Position numbers and translations under genes: made by a program. Shown one piece after another: positions 1-7,278 of a stretch of 13,468 nucleotides of DNA (the stretch's first letter is position 1; the number at the start of each line of letters is the position of its first letter). The notes under the pieces are model-generated. The model was not told the DNA's origin, did no database searches, and worked only from the letters and a program-made list of their open reading frames with translations. The stretch is from an uncultured Elioraea sp. (lineage in GTDB: Bacteria; Pseudomonadota; Alphaproteobacteria; Acetobacterales; Acetobacteraceae), in contig CALKJX010000196.1 of assembly GCA_937995555.1 (NCBI GenBank), positions 1 through 13,468 on the forward strand. Direction: 5' to 3'.

Positions 1-2496
1 GGCGAGACCCTCGATCTCGCCGGCACGCTGGCGCTGCCCGCGCTGACCGCGCTGGCCGCGCCGCTCGCCGGCGAGGCGCGGCTCGACCTCGTACTGAGCG
101 GTCTGGCGGGGGACCCCGACGCCACGCTCCGCCTCGAGGCGCCTCGCCTTGCGGTCGATGGCCTGGGCGAGGGGCGGCTCGCACTCACGGCCGAGGCGTC
201 GCGGCTCGTCAGCGCCCCGCGCGTCGCCGTTCAGGGGATGGGAGACCTCGGCGGGCGCGAAATCGCCATCACCGGCGCGGCCGAACCGCAGCCCGACGGC
301 GCGATCGCGATCCCGCGCATCGACCTGCGCTACGGCGCGGCGCGGATCGAGGGGCAGGGACGCGTGCACGCGGACGGACGGCCGGACTTCGCCGGTACCG
401 CCGCCGTGCCGCGTCTCGCCGAACTGGTGCCCGGCCTCGCCGGCGCGATCGAGGCGCGGCTCGCCCTCGCGCCGGACGCGGCGGACGGGGTTGTCGCGAC
501 CGTCGAGGCGCGCGCGCAGGGCCTCGCCGCCGAGGGGGCGGCGATCGCCGAGGCTACGCTCAGCGGCACGGCGCGAGACGTGCTGCGGGCACCCGTGCTC
601 GATCTGCGCCTGGCCGCGCGCGGGCTCGCCGCCGGTGGCGTGTCCGGCGCGCTCGATCTCGCCGCGACCGGCACGCTGGAGGCGCTCGGGCTCGGCGCCC
701 GCTTCGCCGGACCCGACCTCTCGGCCAGCCTGACCGCCGAGGCGCGGCTGCCCGAGCGCATCTCCGTTTCCGCCTTCGAGGCGAGCGCGCAGGGCGAGAC
801 GATCCGCCTCGCCGCGCCGACCACGCTGCGACTTGGCGAGACGGTGGAGCTCGCGCCGCTCGCGCTCGCGCTGCGCGGCGGCCGGATCGAGGCGCAGGGC
901 CGGCTCGCCCCGACGCTCGACCTTACGCTGGCGGCCCGGCGCCTGCCGCTGGCGCTGGCCGCGCTGGCCGCGCCCGGCCTCGCGCCCGCGGGCACGCTCG
1001 ACCTGGATGCGACGCTGCGCGGTGTGCCGGCCGCGCCCGATGGCAGCGCGCGTCTGGCCGTGCGCGGCGCGCGGCTGCCCGTGGGCCCGGGCGCGCTGCT
1101 GCCGCCGGCTGATCTCGACGCCACGCTCGCCCTCGTCGGCGGGCGCGCGGACGTGCGGGCGCAGCTCCGCGCCGGCACGGTCGCGCGGCTCGACCTGACC
1201 GCACAGGCGCCCGCCGACGGCACCGGCCCGGTCCGCGCCCGGCTCGACGGGCCGATCGACCTCGCGCTGACCGATCCGTTCCTCACCCCCGCCGGCCGGC
1301 GCGCGCGCGGCCGCCTTCTGGTCGCGCTGACCGCCGAAGGGGGGCTGCCCGAACCTGCGCTCGGCGGCGAGGTGCGGCTCGTGGACGCGTCGATCGACGA
1401 TGCGATCCTCGGGCTCAGGCTCGCCGGGATCGGCGGGCGGTTCGTGGCGCGCGGCGATGCGATCGCGATCGAGGGCCTGACCGCGCGCGCCGGCGACGGC
1501 ACGCTCGCGCTCGGCGGCACGCTGCGCCCGCTCGCCCCCGGGCTGCCGCTCGACCTGACGCTCACCGCGCGCGAGGCGACGCTCGCGCTCGCCGACCGCG
1601 CCACCGTGCGGCTCTCGGCGGATCTCCGCCTGGCGGGCGACACCGGCGCGCTTGCCGCCACGGGCCGGATCGAGGTTGCACGCGCCGAGATCCTGCTGCC
1701 CGAGCGCCTGCCGGCGGATGTGGTGGATCTGCCGGTGCGCGTCGCCGGCGAGGCCTCGCCCGCGCCGCCTCCCGCCGCCGACTCGCCGATCATGCTCGAC
1801 ATCGCCGTCGAGGCCCCGCGCGCGGTGTTCGTGCGCGGTCGCGGCATCGATGCCGAACTCGGCGGGTCGGTGCGGCTTGGCGGCACGGCGGCCGCGCCCG
1901 ATCTCACCGGCGCCTTCGCGCTGCGCCGCGGCGAGATCGCGATCCTCGCGCAGCGGCTGGCCTTCCGCCGCGGCGCGCTCGACTTCGACGGCGCGGCGGG
2001 GATCGACCCCGCGCTCGACTTCGAGGCCGCGGCCAGGGCCGGCGACATCACCGCGCTGGTGCGTGTCGGCGGCACGGCGACTTTCCCGCGCATCACCCTC
2101 GGTTCCGAGCCCGAGGTGCCGCAGGACGAGGTGCTGGCGCGGCTGCTGTTCGGCCGCAGCCAGGCGACGCTGACGCCGGTGCAGCTGCTTCAGCTCGCCC
2201 AGGCGGCAGCCGAGTTGACGGGGGTCGGCCCGTCCGGGCCCGGCATCCTCGATCGCGTGCGCCGGGGGCTCATGCTGGACCGACTCACCGTCGGGACCGA
2301 CCAGGCGACCGGCGGGCCGACGGTGGAGGCCGGGCGTTATCTCGCCGACGGGGTGTATCTCGGCGCGCGCCGCGCCGCCGATGGCAGCACGCGTGCCACA
2401 GTACAGATCGAGGTCCTGCCGAACGTGCGGGCCGAGGCGGATGTCGGCGGCGAGGGCGAGGGCCGCGTCGGGTTGTCCTGGGGCATCGACTACTGA
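1..2496 (+). CDS. tamB: Translocation/assembly module TamB-like protein (DUF490), 5' truncated by window edge
   Basis: The frame is open from base 1, so the gene begins upstream of the window; 831 C-terminal residues are visible. The ATG at 238 is internal. TamB is an inner-membrane-anchored, periplasm-spanning beta-taco protein of the AsmA-like group, linked to phospholipid transport to the outer membrane and, with TamA, to outer-membrane protein assembly. The visible part is the long repetitive beta-rich region of short strands alternating Leu/Ala/Gly/Asp, followed by the conserved TamB C-terminal domain. That domain carries VFVRGRGIDAELGG, a following GTAAAPDLTGAFALRRGEI stretch, the LLFGRSQ motif near fragment residue 716, and a C-terminus of small beta strands ending in GLSWGIDY. 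TamA would be expected upstream but lies outside the window. A YjbH-type gene follows after a 77-nt gap on the same strand. Family assignment is secure; the substrate is not readable from sequence. Confidence 0.92.
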   Translation, partial: GETLDLAGTLALPALTALAAPLAGEARLDLVLSGLAGDPDATLRLEAPRLAVDGLGEGRLALTAEASRLVSAPRVAVQGMGDLGGREIAITGAAEPQPDGAIAIPRIDLRYGAARIEGQGRVHADGRPDFAGTAAVPRLAELVPGLAGAIEARLALAPDAADGVVATVEARAQGLAAEGAAIAEATLSGTARDVLRAPVLDLRLAARGLAAGGVSGALDLAATGTLEALGLGARFAGPDLSASLTAEARLPERISVSAFEASAQGETIRLAAPTTLRLGETVELAPLALALRGGRIEAQGRLAPTLDLTLAARRLPLALAALAAPGLAPAGTLDLDATLRGVPAAPDGSARLAVRGARLPVGPGALLPPADLDATLALVGGRADVRAQLRAGTVARLDLTAQAPADGTGPVRARLDGPIDLALTDPFLTPAGRRARGRLLVALTAEGGLPEPALGGEVRLVDASIDDAILGLRLAGIGGRFVARGDAIAIEGLTARAGDGTLALGGTLRPLAPGLPLDLTLTAREATLALADRATVRLSADLRLAGDTGALAATGRIEVARAEILLPERLPADVVDLPVRVAGEASPAPPPAADSPIMLDIAVEAPRAVFVRGRGIDAELGGSVRLGGTAAAPDLTGAFALRRGEIAILAQRLAFRRGALDFDGAAGIDPALDFEAAARAGDITALVRVGGTATFPRITLGSEPEVPQDEVLARLLFGRSQATLTPVQLLQLAQAAAELTGVGPSGPGILDRVRRGLMLDRLTVGTDQATGGPTVEAGRYLADGVYLGARRAADGSTRATVQIEVLPNVRAEADVGGEGEGRVGLSWGIDY

Positions 2497-2573
2497 CGAA
2501 ACCGGGTCGCGCGGGGCGCGTCGGCCCTGCATAGTTGCGATTCGATGCCGGATCGTCTCGTCCCGCCGATGCG

Positions 2574-4634
2574 ATGCTGAGAGCTGCCGCCGCCGCGCTT
2601 GCGTTCGCGCTGGCGTGCGGTGCCGCGTCGGCGCAGACCGCGACGAGCTGGGGCGGGATGGGTCTGATCGAGACGCGCGATGCGCGCTTCCGCCCCGACG
2701 GCACGATCGAGGCCGGTGCGGCGCTGCGCCGCCAGCGGCGCAACTACACGATCAACTTCCAGGCGCTTTCCTGGCTGGAGACGACCTTCCGCTTCACCGA
2801 GCGGCTGAACGCCACGACCGGACGCGGCATCACCACCGACCGCGCCTTCGACCTGAAGCTGCGCCTGGTCGAGGAGAACGACTGGCGCCCCGCGATCGCG
2901 GTCGGGCTGCAGGATCTGCTCGGCACCGGCATCTACTCGGGCGAGTACGTGGTCGCGAGCAAGCGCTGGTACGACCTCGACTTTTCGCTCGGCATCGGCT
3001 GGGGCCGCCTCGGCACGGGACGCGATCTCGCCAATCCGTTCTGCGAGGCGGCGGACCGGTTCTGCCGGCGCAGCGCCGCGGTCGGGCAGGGTGGTGTGCC
3101 GCTCGCGCGCTCATGGTTCCGCGGCCGTGACGTCGCGTTGTTTGGCGGCATCGCCTGGCAGACCCCGATCCCGGGACTGGCGGCCCTTGTCGAGTTCAGC
3201 GGCGATGCCGTGCGCGACGAGCGGCGCGACGGCCGCGGCCGCGCGAAGAGCCGGGTGAATGCCGGGTTCGTGTGGCAGCCCGTGCGCGGTGTCGAGTTCG
3301 GCGCGGCATTCGTGCATGGCAGCGATCTCCTCGTGCGCGCGAGCCTCTGGATGGACCCGGCCGATCCGCCGCGCGTGCTCGCCCCGCCGCCGCTGCCGCC
3401 CGCGCCGCTTCCCGATCTCGCGCCCGACTGGCAGGCGGCGCTGATCGCGCGGCTGCGCGCTGACGGGATGCCGCCGATGCGGTTCGCGACCGTCGGGCGC
3501 GAGCTGAGGATCGTTCTCGCCGCGAGCCGGTTCCGCACCCTCGGCGCGACCGCCGGCCGCGCCGCCCGGCTCGCCGCCGAGCATGCGCCGGCGGGCATCG
3601 ACTGGGTGGTCGTTTCGCTCGCGCCGAACGGCAGCGAAGTCGCGCGCGTGGCGGTGCTGCGCGACGAGATCGGGAAGGCGGCGATCGGGCTCTCCAGCCC
3701 CGAGGAGATCGCGATCACCGCCGATCTCCGCCCCGCGCTGCCGCTGCCGCCGCCCGTTCCGGGCGAAGCGGTGGCCGGTGCGTTCCCGCGCCTCGCCTGG
3801 ACCATCGAGCCGCGCGTGATCCTGTCGCTGATGGACCCCGACCGGCCGTTGCAGGGCGAGGTGCTGGCGGTGGCCGGCGCGCGGATCGGGCTCGGGGCGG
3901 GGTTCACGTTCGGCGGCGAGGTCGGGCTCGACCTCGCCGGCAATCTGCGCGGGCAGCCGGTGCCGCCGGACACGCGGCTGCCGAACGTGCGCACCGCCAT
4001 CGGCCAGTACCTGGAGGCTGCGCGCACGCCGCTGATCAGCCTGACCGCGGAACGGATCTGGGCGGTGGAGCGCGATGTGTTCGCGCGCGTCACCGCCGGG
4101 TATCTGGAGATGATGTATGGCGGCGTGCAGGGCGAGCTGCTCTGGCGCCCCGTCGGTCGCAGCTTTGCCGTCGGCGCCGATCTCGCCTGGGTCAAGCAGC
4201 GCGATTTCGACCAGGGCTTCGGCTTCCGCAACTACCAGACCTGGACAGGGCACGTGTCGCTCCACTGGGACCTGCCCTATCGCGACCTCTACGCGGTGCT
4301 GCGCGCGGGGCGGTATCTGGCGCGCGACTGGGGGGCGACGATCGAGCTCGGACGGCGCTTCGATTCGGGGATCGAGATCGGCGGCTTCGCGACCTTCACC
4401 ACCGCGCGCTTCGACGATTTCGGCGAGGGCAGCTTCGACAAGGGGATCTACATCCGTTTCCCGTTCGACCTGTTCGCGACACCCACGCCCTCGCGCGGCA
4501 CCCTGACGATCCGGCCACTGATCCGCGACGGCGGGCAGCGCCTGTCCGTCGATCACCCGCTCTACGAGATGACGCGGGAGGGGCGTCGCGAGGCCTGGCT
4601 GCGCGGCATCTCGGGGCTGGTGCCGGGGCGGTAG
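2574..4634 (+). CDS. YjbH/GfcD-family outer-membrane protein (exopolysaccharide/capsule-associated, DUF940)
   Basis: The predicted product has 686 residues, close to the roughly 700 usual for E. coli YjbH and GfcD. I chose the ATG at 2574 because it gives a clean signal peptide (residues 1-21, MLRAAAAALAFALACGAASAQ region, Ala-rich core, cleavage after Ala/Gln). A TTG at 2535 in the same frame adds 13 polar residues that would spoil it. Neither start has a good Shine-Dalgarno. Family marks are GGMGLIETRDARF just after the signal, an aromatic-rich stretch with SWLETTFRFTE, a proline-rich linker at about residues 259-287, and the C-terminal FGEGSFDKGIYIRFPFD near residue 616. Many alternating aromatic/polar strands fit an outer-membrane beta barrel. 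The related yjbEFGH and gfc operons act in exopolysaccharide or capsule export, but no yjbE, yjbF or yjbG partner is visible; the neighbour is tamB-like. Family assignment is strong; the exact role is unknown. Confidence 0.85.
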   Translation: MLRAAAAALAFALACGAASAQTATSWGGMGLIETRDARFRPDGTIEAGAALRRQRRNYTINFQALSWLETTFRFTERLNATTGRGITTDRAFDLKLRLVEENDWRPAIAVGLQDLLGTGIYSGEYVVASKRWYDLDFSLGIGWGRLGTGRDLANPFCEAADRFCRRSAAVGQGGVPLARSWFRGRDVALFGGIAWQTPIPGLAALVEFSGDAVRDERRDGRGRAKSRVNAGFVWQPVRGVEFGAAFVHGSDLLVRASLWMDPADPPRVLAPPPLPPAPLPDLAPDWQAALIARLRADGMPPMRFATVGRELRIVLAASRFRTLGATAGRAARLAAEHAPAGIDWVVVSLAPNGSEVARVAVLRDEIGKAAIGLSSPEEIAITADLRPALPLPPPVPGEAVAGAFPRLAWTIEPRVILSLMDPDRPLQGEVLAVAGARIGLGAGFTFGGEVGLDLAGNLRGQPVPPDTRLPNVRTAIGQYLEAARTPLISLTAERIWAVERDVFARVTAGYLEMMYGGVQGELLWRPVGRSFAVGADLAWVKQRDFDQGFGFRNYQTWTGHVSLHWDLPYRDLYAVLRAGRYLARDWGATIELGRRFDSGIEIGGFATFTTARFDDFGEGSFDKGIYIRFPFDLFATPTPSRGTLTIRPLIRDGGQRLSVDHPLYEMTREGRREAWLRGISGLVPGR

Positions 4635-4650
4635 CGATGGGGGCTGCGGG

Positions 4651-4679
4651 TTGACTTTGCGCGCGCCGTGCGGTCGATC
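4651..4679 (+). promoter_or_regulatory. Possible sigma70-type promoter for the dehydrogenase gene
   Basis: TTGACT at 4651-4656 matches the -35 consensus at five of six positions. Seventeen bases downstream lies TCGATC (4674-4679), a poor -10. The site is in the 79-nt gap between the YjbH-family gene and the dehydrogenase, 35 nt before the start codon. Only the -35 is convincing. Confidence 0.25.
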
Positions 4680-4702
4680 CGGCACGTCGTCGGCAAGCGC
4701 AT

Positions 4703-4707
4703 GGAGG
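4703..4707 (+). promoter_or_regulatory. Ribosome binding site fixing the dehydrogenase start
   Basis: GGAGG lies 6 nt before the ATG at 4714. It selects this start over the in-frame TTG at 4651, which would add 21 residues ahead of the Rossmann strand. Confidence 0.8.
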
Positions 4708-4713
4708 ACTGGG

Positions 4714-5634
4714 ATGGCTGGCCCGGCCGAGATCGCCCCCCCGGCGGAGATCGCGTTCATCGGCCTCGGCGTGATGGGTGCCGCAATGGCGGCGAACGTC
4801 CGCCGCGCAGGCTTCGGGCTGACCGTCCATGCGCGGAGCCGTGCCAAGGCCGCTGCCCTGGAGCAGGCCGGCGCGCGCTGGGCCGACACACCCGCCGCGG
4901 CGGCCGCAGACGCCGCCTGCGTCTGCCTCTGCGTGCCCGACACGGCGGATGTCGAGGCGGTGCTGTTCGGGCCGGACGGCGTCGCCCGCGGCCTCGCGCG
5001 CGGCGCGGTGTTGATCGCTTTCAGCACCATCGCCGCGACCGCCGCCGCAGAGTTCGCGGCGCGGCTGAAGGCCTCGCACGGTGCCGCGCTGCTCGACAGC
5101 CCGGTCAGCGGCGGCCCTGCAGGCGCGCGCGACGGCACGCTGACCTGCATGGTGGGCGGCGATGCGGACGCCTTCGCCGTCGCCGCCCCCGTGTTCCGCG
5201 CGGTGGGACGGACCATCACCCGTCTCGGTCCCTCGGGCGCGGGGCAGGTGTGCAAATCGGCCAATCAGCTCCTCGTTTCGGCCACGCTGCTCGCGGTCGC
5301 GGAGGCGCTGGCGCTCGGCCGCAAGGCTGGGCTCGATCCCGCAACGATGCGAACCGCGCTGCTCGGCGGCTCCGCACGCTCCTTCGTGCTGGAGAACCAC
5401 GCGAGGCGCATCATCGAGGGGCAGGAGCGGCCCGGGTTCCGCGCCGAGCTGATGCGCAAGGACATGCGGCTCGCGGTTGCGGCGACGCGCGACCATGAGG
5501 TGTTCGCACCTGTCACCGCCCTTGCCGCGCAGATGATGGAGGCGCTGGTGAACAGCGGCCGTGGCGGGCTCGACTGCGCCACCCTCGGCGCGCTGGTGGC
5601 GGAACTGTCGGGCCTGCCCCCGCGCGCCACCTGA
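4714..5634 (+). CDS. NAD(P)-dependent beta-hydroxyacid dehydrogenase (3-hydroxyisobutyrate dehydrogenase / tartronate semialdehyde reductase family)
   Basis: The 306-residue product has the usual length for the beta-hydroxyacid dehydrogenase family, soluble cytoplasmic enzymes that interconvert a beta-hydroxyacid and its semialdehyde using NAD or NADP. The N-terminal Rossmann domain carries IGLGVMGAAMAAN (residues 16-28, GxGxMG loop). The substrate-binding loop is DSPVSGGPAGARDGT (128-142), and the catalytic lysine is K181 in GQVCKSANQ, followed by the all-helical C-terminal domain. The KxxNQ form resembles GarR-type tartronate semialdehyde reductases as much as 3-hydroxyisobutyrate dehydrogenases, so I do not assign a substrate or symbol. 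The start is fixed by GGAGG at 4703-4707. An AEC-family transporter follows 64 nt downstream on the same strand and may be co-transcribed. The fold is certain, the substrate is open. Confidence 0.9.
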   Translation: MAGPAEIAPPAEIAFIGLGVMGAAMAANVRRAGFGLTVHARSRAKAAALEQAGARWADTPAAAAADAACVCLCVPDTADVEAVLFGPDGVARGLARGAVLIAFSTIAATAAAEFAARLKASHGAALLDSPVSGGPAGARDGTLTCMVGGDADAFAVAAPVFRAVGRTITRLGPSGAGQVCKSANQLLVSATLLAVAEALALGRKAGLDPATMRTALLGGSARSFVLENHARRIIEGQERPGFRAELMRKDMRLAVAATRDHEVFAPVTALAAQMMEALVNSGRGGLDCATLGALVAELSGLPPRAT

Positions 5635-5698
5635 TCTGCGCGGCCGGGATGGCGGCACCCCGCTGTCGCGTCCGCCGCCCGGGACGTAGTTTGCGCGC

Positions 5699-6604
5699 GT
5701 GCTGCCGCTGCCGATTCTCCTCCCGTTCTTCGCGCTGATCGCGCTCGGCTACGCGCTCGCCCGCGGGCCGCTCGCCCTGCCGGCGGCGCAGAATGGGCTT
5801 CGCATCTTCGTGCTCTACGCGGCCCTCCCGGCCTTCATCTTCCGGTTCGTGGTCGAGGCCGCCGCCCCGCCGCCGGCGGCGCTGCTGGCGCCGGCGGCGT
5901 TCGCGCTGGCGATGCTGGCGACCGCCGCCGCAGCCGCCGCACTCACGCCGCACCGCGCTCGCTCGCTCGCGGCGATGGGCTCGATCAGCGCGAATGTCGG
6001 CTACATGGGCCTGCCGGCGATCGCGGTCTCGCCGCTCGGCGCGGATCCGGCTGCGACCGGCGCGGCGATCGCCATCCTGGTGATCGACGTGCTCGGCACC
6101 ATGAACGCCAACATGCTGCTGCTGACGCGCGGCGGCCTGCGCGCGGGGGCGGCGGCGATGCTGCGCGCGCCGCTCGTGTGGGCGATGCTCGCGGGGCTGA
6201 GCGTGCGCCTGTCCGGCATCGCGCTGGCGGCGCCGGTGATGAGCCTGGCCGTGATGCTCGCCGGCGGCGCGGTGCCGGGGGCGCTGATCAGCCTCGGCGC
6301 GGCGCTCGCGGTCGGCGGCGGCGCGCTCACGCTCGTCCCGCTCCGGCCGGTGCGCGCCGCGCTGCCGGGCAAGCTGATCCTGCATCCGGCGCTTGCCTGG
6401 ATCGCCGCGGCAGCGCTCGGCCTGCCGGGTGGCGCGACGGCGGCGACCGTGCTGATGGCCGCGACCCCGACCAGCCTCGGCTACTTCCTGATCGCCGGTG
6501 CGGGCGGGCAGGACATCCGCGCCGCCGCCGCCCTCTGCCTCTGGACCACCGTGCTCAGCCTGCCGACGCTGGCACTCTGGAGTGCCGCGCTGACCTACGC
6601 GTAA
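5699..6604 (+). CDS. AEC (auxin efflux carrier) family transporter
   Basis: The 301-residue, very hydrophobic protein starts at a GTG and has about ten predicted transmembrane helices, the normal AEC size and topology. Family marks are the N-terminal LPLPILLPFFALIALGYAL helix, the YAALPAFIFRF segment (residues 40-50), and SISANVGYMGLP (95-106), equivalent to the conserved N-x-G-x-x-GLP signature. The C-terminal half repeats the helix pattern, with a glycine-rich stretch around GGAVPGALISLGAAL. AEC proteins are secondary carriers in the inner membrane; bacterial members include malonate and other organic-acid carriers. The preceding beta-hydroxyacid dehydrogenase suggests, without proof, a related hydroxyacid substrate. 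The Shine-Dalgarno is weak. The last codons overlap the convergent ppa gene by 10 nt. Confidence 0.87.
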   Translation: MLPLPILLPFFALIALGYALARGPLALPAAQNGLRIFVLYAALPAFIFRFVVEAAAPPPAALLAPAAFALAMLATAAAAAALTPHRARSLAAMGSISANVGYMGLPAIAVSPLGADPAATGAAIAILVIDVLGTMNANMLLLTRGGLRAGAAAMLRAPLVWAMLAGLSVRLSGIALAAPVMSLAVMLAGGAVPGALISLGAALAVGGGALTLVPLRPVRAALPGKLILHPALAWIAAAALGLPGGATAATVLMAATPTSLGYFLIAGAGGQDIRAAAALCLWTTVLSLPTLALWSAALTYA

Positions 6605-7149
6605 TGGGGCTTCGCGTCCTTCGCGTCCTCGGCGCGGCGGATGCTCTCCAGGATCAGCCGCTCGGCGACATCGGGACCGCCCCAGTCGCCGAGAGAGACC
6701 TCCTTGCCCTTCTCCAGATCCTTGTAGTGCTTGAAGAAGTGCGCGATCTGATCGATCAGGATGGCCGGCAGATCGGTGTAGCTGCGGATGCCGGAATAGA
6801 ACGGATGCAGCGTGTCCACCGGCACGGCCAGTACCTTCTCGTCCGGTCCGGCCTCGTCACGCATCTGCAACACGCCCACCGGCCGGCAGCGCACGATGCA
6901 GCCCGGCACCAGCACGGCCTGCGTCACGATCATCACGTCCATCGGATCGCCGTCCTCGGCGAGCGTGTGCGGGATGAAGCCGTAATTGCCTGGGTAGTAC
7001 ATCGCGGTGTGCAGGAAGCGGTCCACCATCAGCGCGCCGCTGTCCTTGTCGAGCTCGTACTTCACGGGCACCCCGCCTTGCGGGATCTCGACGATCACGT
7101 TCACGTCCTGCGGCGGCTTGCGGCCGATCGCGATGCGGTTGATGTCCAC
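6595..7149 (-). CDS. ppa: Inorganic pyrophosphatase (family I)
   Basis: This 184-residue soluble enzyme hydrolyses pyrophosphate to two phosphates with Mg2+, driving biosynthetic reactions forward. Length matches bacterial family I enzymes (about 175). The start is GTG at 7149, chosen because AGGAGG (7155-7160) sits 5 nt upstream and the protein then begins MDINRIAIGRKPP, like its homologues; the frame is open further upstream but without family similarity. Visible active-site residues, offset by one from my recollection of E. coli numbering, are K30, E32, R44, Y56, the signature D66-G-D-P-M-D71-V, D98, D103, K105, Y142 and K143, so the set is complete. It is divergent from the MetX-like hydrolase gene and convergent with the AEC transporter. 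A 9-bp inverted repeat lies just upstream of its ribosome binding site. Confidence 0.97.
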   Translation of the reverse strand: MDINRIAIGRKPPQDVNVIVEIPQGGVPVKYELDKDSGALMVDRFLHTAMYYPGNYGFIPHTLAEDGDPMDVMIVTQAVLVPGCIVRCRPVGVLQMRDEAGPDEKVLAVPVDTLHPFYSGIRSYTDLPAILIDQIAHFFKHYKDLEKGKEVSLGDWGGPDVAERLILESIRRAEDAKDAKPHYA

Positions 7150-7154
7150 GCGAA

Positions 7155-7160
7155 CCTCCT
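7155..7160 (-). promoter_or_regulatory. Ribosome binding site of ppa
   Basis: AGGAGG on the minus strand lies 5 nt before the GTG at 7149. It marks GTG as the true start rather than any upstream codon in the same open frame. Confidence 0.85.
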
Positions 7161-7166
7161 GACGAT

Positions 7167-7202
7167 GCCTCGGCGACCATAGCGGCGCGGACGCGCCGAG
7201 GC
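7167..7202. promoter_or_regulatory. 9-bp perfect inverted repeat in the ppa / hydrolase divergent intergenic region
   Basis: GCCTCGGCG (7167-7175) and CGCCGAGGC (7194-7202) are exact reverse complements separated by 18 nt. The proximal arm ends 7 nt upstream of the ppa Shine-Dalgarno, so it could be an operator for either divergent gene or a hairpin in the ppa 5' leader. No function is shown by sequence alone; GC-rich DNA yields such repeats by chance fairly often. Confidence 0.4.
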
Positions 7203-7278
7203 CAACGGCGCCCTTCCGGCACCGCCCCGCGCTGCGGCACCATTCCGCCACCGCATCACCATCGGGAGGATCCACCGC

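Noticed and set aside
330..2096. Long minus-strand open frame (588 codons) opposite tamB
   Set aside because: Ser/Arg/Pro-rich composition with no motifs; a by-product of high GC at third positions in the real gene.
2535..2573. TTG start giving a longer YjbH-family protein
   Set aside because: It would put 13 polar residues before a clean signal peptide that starts at the ATG at 2574.
3111..5264. Long minus-strand open frame (717 codons) opposite the YjbH-family and dehydrogenase genes
   Set aside because: It crosses two well-supported plus-strand genes and their gap, with biased composition and no recognisable domain.
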